Below, piece after piece: positions 35,783 to 43,829 of a DNA stretch of 64,000 nt. The translations under genes and the position numbers were made by a program. Numbering within the stretch: the first letter of the stretch is position 1; every line of letters starts with the position of its first letter. Location: the NCBI RefSeq assembly GCF_009707865.1, contig NZ_WMBA01000010.1, positions 1 through 64,000 of the forward strand. The letters are read 5' to 3'. The notes under the pieces were generated by a model, which saw only the letters and a list, made by a program, of their open reading frames with translations, was not told where the DNA came from and did no database searches. The DNA comes from Amycolatopsis pithecellobii. GTDB lineage: Bacteria > Actinomycetota > Actinomycetes > Mycobacteriales > Pseudonocardiaceae.

Positions 35783-36789
35783 CCACCTCGTTCGACACCG
35801 AGCACGGGGCGGGCGTCACGGCGTCCGCCCCGGCTCCGGCGCTGGCCGCGCGGACCAGGGGGTTGCGCAAGGTGTACCGGAGCACGGTCGCGGTGGACCA
35901 GGTCGATCTGGACGTGCCCGAGGGCGCGGTGCTGGGCATGCTGGGCCCCAACGGGTCCGGGAAGACCACCACGATCCGGATGCTGCTCGGCCTGGTCCGC
36001 CCGACCGAGGGCGAGGTGGAACTGCTGGGCAGGCGGATGCCCGACAACGCACAGCATGCGCTGCCGGACGTCGGCGCGCTCGTGGAAGGGCCAGGGTTCC
36101 ACCCCTTCCTGTCCGGCAGGGAAAACCTGCGCCGACTCGCGGCAGCCGAACCACGTCTGTCCACTTCGGACATTCCGAAGGCCGTCGAGGACGCGCTGGA
36201 ACGGGTCGGCCTCGGTATCGCGGCACATCGCCGGTACAAGGGATATTCGCTGGGCATGAAGCAACGGCTCGGCCTGGCCGGCGCGCTGCTCGTGCCGCGG
36301 CGGATGGTCGTGCTCGACGAGCCGACCAACGGCCTCGACCCGGCAGGCACCCGGGAAATCCGCACCATCATCGGCGAGCTGCACGCCGAGGGCGTGACCG
36401 TGCTGGTCTCCTCGCACCTGCTCGCCGAGGTCGAGGCCACCTGCACGCATGTGGCCGTGCTGCACGACGGGACGGTGGTCGCGCAGGGCGAACTCGACGA
36501 GCTGCTCGAGTCCGGCAGCCCAGGGCTTGTGGTGTCCACTCCGGACGGCGACAAGGCACTGCAAGCCCTGCAGAGCAACAGGATTCCGGGCAAGCTCACC
36601 CCGGAGGGCGTTCGCGCGGACCTGACCGCGACGAGCGCACCACAGGTGGTCGAGGCGCTCGTACACGCCGGTGTCGCGGTGCACGAGGTGAAGCGCGAGC
36701 GCACCGGCCTTGAGGACCTGTTCGCCCGCCTGACCCAGCGTGACGCCGAAGGCGACCGACTGTCCGAAGTGGATGAGGTGAAGGCATGA
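35779..36789 (+). CDS. ABC exporter ATP-binding protein
   Basis: 336-residue ATPase of the drug/antibiotic exporter type. Walker A GPNGSGKTTT, Q-loop region in VGALVEGPGFHPFLSG, signature YSLGMKQRLGLA, Walker B MVVLDEPTNGLDPAG and the H-loop SSHLLAEVE are intact; a C-terminal extension of about 100 residues follows. It couples ATP to the permease encoded next. Together with the secreted protein and two-component system this looks like an envelope-stress or antibiotic-detoxification module. Confidence 0.94.
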   Translation: MTTSFDTEHGAGVTASAPAPALAARTRGLRKVYRSTVAVDQVDLDVPEGAVLGMLGPNGSGKTTTIRMLLGLVRPTEGEVELLGRRMPDNAQHALPDVGALVEGPGFHPFLSGRENLRRLAAAEPRLSTSDIPKAVEDALERVGLGIAAHRRYKGYSLGMKQRLGLAGALLVPRRMVVLDEPTNGLDPAGTREIRTIIGELHAEGVTVLVSSHLLAEVEATCTHVAVLHDGTVVAQGELDELLESGSPGLVVSTPDGDKALQALQSNRIPGKLTPEGVRADLTATSAPQVVEALVHAGVAVHEVKRERTGLEDLFARLTQRDAEGDRLSEVDEVKA

Positions 36790-37643
36790 CGGCGGCCACA
36801 CTGACCGCGGCGCCCGCGCGGACGAGCGTCCCGCTGACACGCCTGTACCTGGCGGAACTGCGCTGGATCTTCCGCCGCCCGCGCACGCTCATCGTGCTCG
36901 GGCTGCTCGCCCTGATCCCGGTCGTCGTCGCGATCGGCCTGTCGATCGGGCAGTCGAACAACCCGGGGGGTGGCGGCGGGGACGGTCTGTTGTCCGGTGC
37001 CGCGGCGAATGCGCTGGTGCTGCCGGTAGCCGTGCTGACGGTCACGCTGAACCTGTTGCTGCCGTTGACTTCCGCGATGTCCGCCGGTGACGCGATAGCG
37101 GGCGAGCTGTCCCACGGAACCCTGCGTGGCTGGCTGCTCGCGCCGGTGAGCCGTGGCCGCCTGCTGACCGTGAAAGCGCTCGGCGTGGCCACGTTCACCC
37201 TGACCTCCGTGGTGCTGATGTCGGTGGTCGGCACGATCGCCGGGCTCGTCATGAACGGCACCGGGTCACTGTTCACCCTGTCCGGCACCACGCTTTCGTT
37301 CGGCGCCGCGCTGGGTCATATCGCGATCGCGGCCGGCTGGGTGACCCTGCAGCTGTGGGCGATCGGCGCGGTGGCGCTGGCGATCTCGGCCTGCACCGAG
37401 CATCCGATGCTCGTCGTGGTGTCGGTGCTCGCGGGCACGATCGTGTCGACGGTACTGCTCCTGCTGTCCGCGGTGGACTGGCTGCATCCGTTCCTGCTGC
37501 CGAAATCCTGGGACTCGCTCGTCGACGTGCTGCGGGATCCGATGCCGGCCAGCGGGCTCACCGAAGGTGTCATCCGGGCCGTTTGCTACATCGCGATCGG
37601 GCTTTCGCTTGCGTATGCCCGCATCACGACGAAGGACGGCTGA
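36786..37643 (+). CDS. ABC-2 type exporter permease
   Basis: 285-residue membrane subunit with six hydrophobic segments: one after RTLIVLGLLALIPVVVAIGL, an external Gly-rich loop, and five more. The ELSHGTLRGWLLAPVSRGRLL segment is typical of ABC-2 permeases (NatB/BcrB style). ATGA overlap with the ATPase. Its last 20 bp overlap the convergent thiamine ATPase gene. Confidence 0.92.
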   Translation: MTAATLTAAPARTSVPLTRLYLAELRWIFRRPRTLIVLGLLALIPVVVAIGLSIGQSNNPGGGGGDGLLSGAAANALVLPVAVLTVTLNLLLPLTSAMSAGDAIAGELSHGTLRGWLLAPVSRGRLLTVKALGVATFTLTSVVLMSVVGTIAGLVMNGTGSLFTLSGTTLSFGAALGHIAIAAGWVTLQLWAIGAVALAISACTEHPMLVVVSVLAGTIVSTVLLLLSAVDWLHPFLLPKSWDSLVDVLRDPMPASGLTEGVIRAVCYIAIGLSLAYARITTKDG

Positions 37644-38634
37644 CCACACCCTGCTCGTCGAGAGCGAGCCGGATCTCGTCACCCGGGTTGAGATCGGCGT
37701 CCACCGCCGCGACCGCCTCCACGGTTCCCACCTCGGTGTGCACGCGCAGGCGAACATGGTCGCGACGGTGCACTTTGGACACGATCTCACCCGGGATGCC
37801 TGTGGCCGCGGGACGCAAGGCCTGCGGCCGAAGCCCGATCCGCACCGGGCCGTCGGGCTCTTCGCGGGTCAATTCCCCGAGCGGGAACTTGACCATGCCG
37901 CCCTTCGCCTCACCGTCGAAGAACGTTGTCACGCCAAGGAAAGCAGCGGTCTCGTCGTCCGAGGGCCTTCGCCACACCTCGCGCACGGCACCGATCTGCC
38001 GGACCTGGCCCGCACGCAGCACGGCCACCCGGTCGGCGAACGTGAACGCCTCCTCCTGATCATGCGTGACGAGCAGCGTGGTGATCTTCGCGCTGCGCAC
38101 CAGTTCGGCGAGCTCTACGGCCAGCTGCTCACGCAGCCCGGCGTCCAAACCGGACAGTGGCTCGTCCAGCAACAGCAACCGTGGTTCCGGGGCGAGTGCC
38201 CTGGCGAGCGCCACGCGTTGCGCTTCGCCGCCGGACAGCTCGCTCACCCTGCGCCGCTCGTAACCACGGAGGCCCACCAGGTCCAGTAACCCCGCGACGC
38301 GGTCGGCCCGCTGTTTCGCGGGTATCCGGCGCATGCGCAGCCCGAAGGCGATGTTGCCGGCGACGTCACGATGCGGGAACAGTTGCCCGTCCTGGAAAAC
38401 CAGCCCGAACCCCCGGTCGTGCACCGGAATGTTCGCCAGATCCTCGCCGTCCCAGCGAACCGTGCCGGTGGCGAGTGGTTCGAGTCCGGTGATCGCCCGA
38501 AGCAGCGTCGACTTTCCCGAGCCTGACGGGCCGAGTAGCGCCAGGACTTCGCCGTCGGCGATGTCGAGGTCGGCGTCAGCGACGGCAGTGAACGCTCCAT
38601 AGTGGACGGTGAGCCCCTGGACGGAAAGTGCCAT
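37624..38634 (-). CDS. thiQ: Thiamine ABC transporter ATP-binding protein
   Basis: 336-residue ATPase of the ThiQ/iron-transporter group. Walker A GPSGSGKST, signature LSGGEAQRVALARAL, Walker B LLLLDEPLSGLD and H-loop VTHDQEEAF are complete; a TOBE-like C-terminal domain follows (FPLGELTREEPDGPVRIGLR). ATG at 38634 overlaps the permease stop by one base (TGATG). Order thiB-thiP-thiQ and the nearby TPP riboswitch support thiamine/TPP as substrate. Confidence 0.88.
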   Translation of the reverse strand: MALSVQGLTVHYGAFTAVADADLDIADGEVLALLGPSGSGKSTLLRAITGLEPLATGTVRWDGEDLANIPVHDRGFGLVFQDGQLFPHRDVAGNIAFGLRMRRIPAKQRADRVAGLLDLVGLRGYERRRVSELSGGEAQRVALARALAPEPRLLLLDEPLSGLDAGLREQLAVELAELVRSAKITTLLVTHDQEEAFTFADRVAVLRAGQVRQIGAVREVWRRPSDDETAAFLGVTTFFDGEAKGGMVKFPLGELTREEPDGPVRIGLRPQALRPAATGIPGEIVSKVHRRDHVRLRVHTEVGTVEAVAAVDADLNPGDEIRLALDEQGVVSRPSS

Positions 38635-40262
38635 CAGAACTCCCCCACCCGGCCGGCCCCGAACCGGTCGATCACGATCACGGTTGCCATCGTCACCACC
38701 ATCAGCAGTGCGCACGCGGCGTAGGCCATCTGGTTGTTCACCACACCCGGCCGCGCGATCAGCGAGGCGATCGCGACCGGCAGCGTCGGGGTTTGTGGCC
38801 GGGCAAGGAAACTCGTCGCACCGAACTCGCCGAGCGCGACGACATAACCGAAACCCGCCGCCGCGACGACGGACCGGATCGTGAGCGGCACGTCGATCTC
38901 CCGCCACACCCGCACCGGTCCGGCACCGAGGGTCGCGGCCGCCTGCCGCAGCCTTTCGTCGATGGACCTCAGCACCGGCAGCACCATCCGCACAATGAGC
39001 GGGATAATCACCAGTGCCTGCGCGAACGGCACGAGCAGTGGCGAGGTTCTCAGGTCGCCGGGCAGCGCGTCGAGCGTGATGAGATAACCGAATCCCACGG
39101 TGACGGCGGAGACACCGAGCGGCAACATCAGTGCGGCGTCAAGGCTTTCGGCCAGGCCATGCGACATCCGGCCCGACGTGCGGCGAAGCGTGACGACGAC
39201 CACCGCGGCGGTCACCCCGATCACCAGGGCGAGCACAGTGGCGTCGGTCGCGGTCAGCAGCGAGTTCACCGCGGCTCCCCACCCGGAGATCTGGAGTGTG
39301 CCGTTGTTGCCGGTACTGGACAACGCCCGGTATCCGGCCAGGCTCCAACCGTCCGTTGTGGACACCGAGCGGATCAGGAGCCCGGCGATCGGTGTCAGCA
39401 ACATGCCCACGACGGCCACCGCGGCGGCGACAATCCACCACTCACCCTTCACCGGGCGTCGCGCGGTTTCCTTGCGGGCGCGCAGTTTCAGCGCGGTCTC
39501 CCGGCGGCGCCGTGCCACGGCGCCGAGCATCAGCACGGCGAGCACCGCCGCGATCTGCACGAGTGACAGCGCCGCCGCCCCGGTCAGATCGAGCAGGTTC
39601 TCGGTGCGCAGGTAGATCTCGGTCTCCAGCGTGCGGAATCGCGCACCACCGAGGACCAGCACGACACCGAAACTGGTGGCACAGAACAGGAACACGACGG
39701 CAGCCGCCGAGGTGACCGCGGGCAGCAGTGCGGGCAACGTCACCGAACGGAACGCCCGCCAGCGTGACGCGCCAAGTGTCCTGGCCGCGTCCTCCGCGCG
39801 TGAGTCCACATGCGACCAAAGCCCCGCGACGGTCCGTGCCACCACCGCGACGTTGAAGAACGCGTTGGCCAGCACGATCGACACGACGCCGCCGTCCGGC
39901 CACAGCGCGCGGAACGCGAGCCCGACCACGACCGTCGGCAGCACGAACGGCACTAGCACCAAGGTGCGCAGCAACGCGACGCCGGGCAGCCGCAAGCGCG
40001 CCAGCACGAACGCCAGCGGCATACCGGCGAGCACGGCGATGACCGTCGAACCCGCGGCCTGCGCGACGGTGAACCACGCGAGCCGCCACGTCTCGCCCTG
40101 TGCGAGCGCGATCAGGACTCCGTTGCCGGCGAACCCCCGGCCGATGATGGCCAGCACCGGCCACGCGAAGAAGACGACCAGGAACGCGAGCGGCACGAGG
40201 GCCAGCGCGCCCAGGCCGGCGCGGCTTACTGGCCGAGCAACGAGCGCCACTGGCCAATCCAC
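38634..40262 (-). CDS. thiP: Thiamine ABC transporter permease (two fused units)
   Basis: 542-residue permease made of two binding-protein-dependent transport units with about 12 helices. Each unit shows its coupling loop: EDAARTLGASRWRAFRSVTLP in the first half and RQAAATLGAGPVRVWREIDVP in the second, as in ThiP. GTG at 40262 overlaps the thiB end by 37 bp; GTG at 40250 is nearly as good. Works with ThiB and ThiQ to import thiamine. Confidence 0.88.
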   Translation of the reverse strand: MDWPVALVARPVSRAGLGALALVPLAFLVVFFAWPVLAIIGRGFAGNGVLIALAQGETWRLAWFTVAQAAGSTVIAVLAGMPLAFVLARLRLPGVALLRTLVLVPFVLPTVVVGLAFRALWPDGGVVSIVLANAFFNVAVVARTVAGLWSHVDSRAEDAARTLGASRWRAFRSVTLPALLPAVTSAAAVVFLFCATSFGVVLVLGGARFRTLETEIYLRTENLLDLTGAAALSLVQIAAVLAVLMLGAVARRRRETALKLRARKETARRPVKGEWWIVAAAVAVVGMLLTPIAGLLIRSVSTTDGWSLAGYRALSSTGNNGTLQISGWGAAVNSLLTATDATVLALVIGVTAAVVVVTLRRTSGRMSHGLAESLDAALMLPLGVSAVTVGFGYLITLDALPGDLRTSPLLVPFAQALVIIPLIVRMVLPVLRSIDERLRQAAATLGAGPVRVWREIDVPLTIRSVVAAAGFGYVVALGEFGATSFLARPQTPTLPVAIASLIARPGVVNNQMAYAACALLMVVTMATVIVIDRFGAGRVGEF

Positions 40263-41272
40263 CGATCCCGTCCGGCCTGCACCTGGTCACCCGGCAGCGT
40301 CGCCGGGTTCGGCGGGAGCGGGGCCGCCTCCGCCCACCCCTTCGGCAACGCGACGCCCTCGCGAGCCGGGTAGACGTACATGTTCTCCGCGACGGTCGTC
40401 TGGAACTGTTGCGACAGCAGGAAATCGATCACCTTGTGCGCCTTGTCGGGCTGCTTCGCGCCGGCGAGCACCCCGGCGTACTCGACCTGGCGATAGCAGG
40501 TGTCGAGCAGCGCCTTGGTACGAGGCTTTCCGTCATCACCGATCTCGGCGGCCGGCGAAGACGCATACGAGACGACGATCGGCCGTGGGCCCTTGCCCGA
40601 CGAGCCGGAGAAGTCCTGGCTGTAGGCCTCCTCCCAGCCACTGACCGACTTCACGCCGTTGTCATTCAGTTTCCGCCAGTAGTCCTGCCAGCCCTGCTCG
40701 CCGTACTTGGCGATGGTGCCGAGGAGGAACGCCAGGCCAGGTGAGGACGTCGCGGGATTTTCCACCACGAGCAGGTCCTTGTACCGCGGGTCGGTGAGAT
40801 CGGCGTAGTTCTCGGGCGCCGGGATGCCCTTCTGCGTGAACCAGTTCGTGTCGATGTTGAGGCACACGTCGCCGAGGTCGACGGCCGACAGTCGGTGCTC
40901 GCTGTCGGCCGGGTAGCGCTGCGGCCCGCGATCGGCCTCCGGGCTGGTGTAGGAATCGAAGACACCCTCGCTGAGCGCCCGCGAGGCGAATGTCGAGTCG
41001 ACCCCGTATGCCACGTCACCGAGCGGGTTGGCCTTCGTCAGCACCAGCGAGTTGGTGAGCGCACCGGCGTCACCCTTCTTGAGCACTTCGATCTTGATGC
41101 CGGTCTGCTGCTGGAACGCATCGAGCACCTGCTGCGGCGCGGTCCACGAGTCGTGCGTGACCAGCGTGACCGTGGCCGCGGAGTTCTCGTCGCGGCTGCC
41201 GACGAGCGTGCAGCCCGCGGTCAGTGCGGCGGTCACGGCCAGTACGACCGCGGCGCTCCACATGGCTCTCAT
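40226..41272 (-). CDS. thiB: Thiamine-binding lipoprotein
   Basis: 348-residue exported solute-binding protein of the ThiB/TbpA group. The signal ends in the lipobox LTAGC (Cys about residue 21). Body landmarks are VTLVTHDSWTAPQQVLDAFQ, GDVAYGVDSTFASRAL, SAVDLGDVCLNIDTNWF and VVENPATSSPGLAFLLGTI, typical of thiamine/TPP-binding members. ATG at 41272 now has GGAGG 4 nt upstream, a site partly made by the end of the IS element inserted there. First gene of thiBPQ; its TPP riboswitch lies on the far side of the IS. Confidence 0.9.
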   Translation of the reverse strand: MRAMWSAAVVLAVTAALTAGCTLVGSRDENSAATVTLVTHDSWTAPQQVLDAFQQQTGIKIEVLKKGDAGALTNSLVLTKANPLGDVAYGVDSTFASRALSEGVFDSYTSPEADRGPQRYPADSEHRLSAVDLGDVCLNIDTNWFTQKGIPAPENYADLTDPRYKDLLVVENPATSSPGLAFLLGTIAKYGEQGWQDYWRKLNDNGVKSVSGWEEAYSQDFSGSSGKGPRPIVVSYASSPAAEIGDDGKPRTKALLDTCYRQVEYAGVLAGAKQPDKAHKVIDFLLSQQFQTTVAENMYVYPAREGVALPKGWAEAAPLPPNPATLPGDQVQAGRDRWIGQWRSLLGQ

Positions 41273-41299
41273 CGGTCCTCCGTAAGTTGTCAGGTGGCC

Positions 41300-41440
41300 C
41301 GGGAGGGCCGGATGTGGCTAATCGGTTCTTGCCCTTGGTGGCTTGCGAGGAGTGGCCGTCCGGCTCTCCGGGGCCCCCTGGCTGCTGATTGAGATGCGCG
41401 TGCTGGTCGCTGTTTACGGAGATGACGGCGGGGTGTTCCT
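41300..41440 (+). ncRNA. Predicted bridge RNA of the IS110 element
   Basis: Left target guide ATCGGTTCT (41321-41329) equals the left flank plus core ATCGGTC-CT apart from one T for C (a U-G wobble). Right target guide CGAGGAG (41346-41352) is the reverse complement of core plus right flank CT-CCTCG. Left donor guide ATTGAGA (41388-41394) equals the right end of the element (42677-42683). Right donor guide TTACGGAG (41414-41421) is the reverse complement of core plus left end CT-CCGTAA. Each pair is separated by a short apical stem (GCC/GGC; GCG/CGC); 41305-41312 with 41359-41366 makes an 8-bp basal stem for the target loop. Confidence 0.78.
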
Positions 41441-41478
41441 CGGGCCGATGGAAGATGGTTCGGTTCGAGGAGGCGTGG

Positions 41479-42669
41479 TTGAGCGAGCAGCGGACCCGTG
41501 TCTGGGCAGGGATTGACGCGGGCAAGGCCCATCACTGGGCTGTGGTGGTCGATGACACCGGGGCGACGGTCTGGTCGCGCAAGATCCCCAATGACGAGGC
41601 AGCGATCCTGGACGCGCTCGCCGACATCCTTGGCCTGAGCGAGCCGGTGTCCTGGGCGATCGATATCGCCGGCACGGCCTCGGCGTTGCTGCTGGCGTTG
41701 CTGGCGGCGCACGGTCAGCATGCGGTCTATGTGCCTGGCCGCACGGTCAACCGGATGTCCGGCGCCTACCGGGGCGAGGCGAAGACCGACGCCCGCGACG
41801 CCTCCGTGATCGCCGAGACTTCCCGTGTCCGCAACGATTTCCAGGCCATCGACGTGCCCGCGGACCTGGCCCTGCTGACCGCGCACGGCACCGATCTGGT
41901 CGCCGACCGAGTCCGGTTGATCAACCGATTGCGTGATGTGCTCACCGGCATCAGCCCGACCCTGGAACGGGCATTCGACTACTCCGCCTGCAAAGGCGCT
42001 CTCCTGCTGTTGACCGGCTATCAAACCCCAGCGGCGCTCCGCCGGATCGGCCAGACGAGGTTGACAGCCTGGCTGGCCAACCGCAAGGTCCCAAGCGCGG
42101 ACACCGTCGCGGCCACCGCACTGGACGCCGCGCGGTCCCAGCAGACCACTCTGCCCGGCGAACAGGTCGCCGCCGGAATTGTGGCTGAACTGGCCCGCCA
42201 GATCCTCGCCCTGGACCAACGGCTCACCACGATCGAGACCCAGATCCGCGACACGTTCCATACGCACCCGCAGGCTGAGATCATCGAGTCGCTGCCCGGC
42301 ATCGGCCCAATCCTGGGCGCGGAACTGGTCATCGCCGCCGGTGACCTCGCTGCCTACGCCGACGCCGGCCACCTGGCTTCCGCGGCCGGACTCGTGCCCG
42401 TACCGCGGGACTCCGGCCGCCGCACCGGCAACCTGCACCGCCCCAAACGCTACAGCCCTCGCCCGCGGCGGGTGTTCTACCTGTCCGCGCAAACCAGCAT
42501 CATCCGCGAGGGCCCCAATCGCGACTTCTACCTCAAGAAACGCAGCCAAGGACTCAAACACGTCCAAGCCATCACCGCCCTGGCCCGCCGCAGGGTCGAC
42601 GTGCTGTGGGCACTGTTGCGTGACAACCGGGTCTTCACCCCCGTCCAACCGGTCACGCATCCGGCTTGA
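41479..42669 (+). CDS. IS110-family transposase/recombinase
   Basis: About 396-residue DEDD recombinase. The RuvC-like domain opens VWAGIDAGKAHHWAVVVDD (first Asp), with WAIDIAG and the KTDARDASVIAE segment (later acidic residues); the C-terminal Transposase_20 domain has LPGIGPILGAELVIAAGD and the catalytic-serine region LASAAGLVPVPRDSG. A TTG at 41479 is chosen because AGGAGG lies 6 nt upstream; ATG at 41455 is an alternative. The gene appears intact. It would cut at the CT core using the RNA encoded just upstream. Confidence 0.92.
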   Translation: MSEQRTRVWAGIDAGKAHHWAVVVDDTGATVWSRKIPNDEAAILDALADILGLSEPVSWAIDIAGTASALLLALLAAHGQHAVYVPGRTVNRMSGAYRGEAKTDARDASVIAETSRVRNDFQAIDVPADLALLTAHGTDLVADRVRLINRLRDVLTGISPTLERAFDYSACKGALLLLTGYQTPAALRRIGQTRLTAWLANRKVPSADTVAATALDAARSQQTTLPGEQVAAGIVAELARQILALDQRLTTIETQIRDTFHTHPQAEIIESLPGIGPILGAELVIAAGDLAAYADAGHLASAAGLVPVPRDSGRRTGNLHRPKRYSPRPRRVFYLSAQTSIIREGPNRDFYLKKRSQGLKHVQAITALARRRVDVLWALLRDNRVFTPVQPVTHPA

Positions 42670-42683
42670 CAACATCATTGAGA

Positions 42684-42812
42684 CTCCTCGTGCTCACCGG
42701 CGGCAGGAGGAGTTGGGGATGCCTCCCTGCGCCGGCATGATCCGGATCAGGTGCGAACGGTCGCGGGCCGGCGGCCCGCCTCTCAGCCCGGCTCGGTGCC
42801 GGACTCCCGTGG
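42684..42812 (-). promoter_or_regulatory. TPP riboswitch with split expression platform
   Basis: Read on the minus strand, GGGCTGAGAGG and then ACCTGATCCGGATCATGCCG followed by GCGCAGGGAGG are the conserved TPP-binding strands (about 42812-42718). An anti-Shine-Dalgarno CTCCTCC lies at 42712-42706, and the start of the original Shine-Dalgarno (GAGG plus the AG core) ends at 42684, where the IS begins. The thi operon it should control now starts 1.4 kb further on. Its promoter must overlap the 5' end of the divergent pterin dehydratase gene. Confidence 0.93.
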
Positions 42813-42844
42813 CAACCGTGCAGCGTACCCGTCACGATGGGGAG

Positions 42845-43135
42845 ATGGCGAAGCTACTGAACGACGACGAGATCGTGGCGGCGCTGACGAAGCTGCCGTA
42901 CTGGAAGCGCGAGGGCGATTCGCTGGAGCGCACCGCGGAGCTGGCCAGTTTCCCGCAGGCCATCCAGGTGGTGAACCGGGTCGCTGAGATCGCGGAGAGC
43001 GCCGATCACCATCCGGACATCGACATCCGCTGGCGGACTTTGACGTTCCGGCTCAGCACCCATTCCGCGGGTGGGTTGACGGAGAAGGACGTGTCGCTGG
43101 CGACCGAGATCGACGGGGTCGTCGACGCGTTGTGA
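42845..43135 (+). CDS. 4a-hydroxytetrahydrobiopterin (pterin carbinolamine) dehydratase
   Basis: 96-residue enzyme of the PCD/DCoH family, dehydrating 4a-hydroxy-tetrahydropterin to quinonoid dihydropterin. The catalytic region AEIAESADHHPDIDIRW (the His pair and E-x3-HHP motif) and the final LSTHSAGGLTEKD are conserved. ATG at 42845; GGGGAG directly precedes it with little spacing, so it may be weakly or leaderlessly translated. It shares its upstream region with the TPP riboswitch. Confidence 0.92.
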   Translation: MAKLLNDDEIVAALTKLPYWKREGDSLERTAELASFPQAIQVVNRVAEIAESADHHPDIDIRWRTLTFRLSTHSAGGLTEKDVSLATEIDGVVDAL

Positions 43136-43199
43136 TCTCGGCAACCGCGGCAACATGCCGCGGGGGTTCGTGCGTTGCCCCAACAGGAGGGAACGCACC

Positions 43200-43448
43200 A
43201 TGTCGAAGATCATGATCAAACTGGCCGGCTTGGCGGCGGTGTTCGCGCTGCTGTTCGGCGGCGTCGGGGGTGTCGCACAGGCGACGGAAGGCGCCGCGGT
43301 GGAACGCGGTCCGGCGGATGCCCAGCAGGCGGGCGCGCCGAGCGAAACACGCGCGGTCGTCGTCAGTGGGCTGGCTTTCGTGCTGATGGTGGGCGCTGCC
43401 GGGGCCGTGCTCTGGCACACCGCGCGAAGCCGGCGTTCCACGGAGTGA
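43200..43448 (+). CDS. Small exported membrane-anchored protein
   Basis: 82-residue protein with an N-terminal signal-like helix (MIKLAGLAAVFALLFGGVGG, then VAQATEG as a possible cleavage site), a short polar middle, and a C-terminal helix (VVVSGLAFVLMVGAAGAVLW) followed by basic TARSRRSTE, a type I topology. AGGAGG lies 8 nt before the ATG. No recognised family; function unknown. Confidence 0.7.
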   Translation: MSKIMIKLAGLAAVFALLFGGVGGVAQATEGAAVERGPADAQQAGAPSETRAVVVSGLAFVLMVGAAGAVLWHTARSRRSTE

Positions 43449-43529
43449 TTTTGACCACACTGTCGTAACAAGTATCGAGATCAAGGCGGTTTCACGCGCG
43501 CAACCCGTCCTTCGAGCCCAGGGACCACC

Positions 43530-43640
43530 ATGAACATTTCCACCCTGTCGGCCATGCAGCGCGCGCGGGTGGCCGCGATCTCGACGGCCGTCACCTTGCT
43601 GATCGTCATCGCGCTGGGGTTCGCCGGTTTCGCCGGCTGA
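43530..43640 (+). CDS. 36-residue single-helix membrane peptide
   Basis: Short ORF (ATG to TGA) for a peptide with a polar start (MNISTLSAMQRARVAA) and one hydrophobic helix (AVTLLIVIALGFAGFAG). AGGGA lies 6 nt before the ATG, and a strong terminator follows 16 bp after the stop, which supports real expression together with the preceding small gene. Function unknown. Confidence 0.5.
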   Translation: MNISTLSAMQRARVAAISTAVTLLIVIALGFAGFAG

Positions 43641-43655
43641 CTTTTCCGCTCCGGA

Positions 43656-43694
43656 GCCTTCTTTGGGCCAAATGGCCTAAGGAAGGCCCTTTTT
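43656..43694 (+). terminator. Rho-independent terminator
   Basis: 14-bp arms (43656-43669 and 43674-43687; two positions not Watson-Crick) with loop AAAT and a TTTTT run at 43690-43694. It ends the transcript carrying the two small membrane peptides. Confidence 0.85.
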
Positions 43695-43829
43695 GTGCGT
43701 GTTGATCTGTGCCGCTCCTCACCGGACTAGTGACTTCGCCGTGCCCGATTCGTAGCGTGACGTCGGTTCAGCCAATAACGAGCCGGTAACAGAACAATTA
43801 CCAGCGGTATCGAGAATGGTGTTTTGGCA

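Larger units (their letters stand above)
41278..42685 (+). mobile_element. IS110-family insertion element in the thiB leader
   Basis: About 1.4 kb element bounded by CT core dinucleotides at 41278-41279 and 42684-42685. It has a long non-coding left end (about 200 nt), one DEDD transposase gene, and a short right end of 14 nt after the stop. There are no terminal inverted repeats or target duplication beyond the core, as in IS110. The ends are placed by the guide matches in the left end and because excision to one CT restores a Shine-Dalgarno (GAGGAGG) for thiB. Confidence 0.85.

Noticed and set aside
42665-42666. Alternative right boundary of the IS at the CT within the transposase Ala-stop junction
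   Set aside because: A 7-nt match (TCCGGCT) in the left end supports it, but it would put the transposase stop outside the element and leaves the right target guide CGAGGAG unmatched; the CT at 42684-42685 explains all four guides and restores the thiB SD.
41286-42673. 7-bp inverted repeat GTTGTCA / TGACAAC near the IS ends, read as terminal repeats
   Set aside because: Asymmetric positions inside the guide-defined ends; IS110 elements lack true terminal repeats, and a 7-bp match is weak.
41290-42678. 462-codon minus-strand frame as a real gene
   Set aside because: It is antisense to an intact DEDD transposase with clear motifs; Gly/Arg/Asp-rich shadow composition. Kept only as a finding about riboswitch readthrough.
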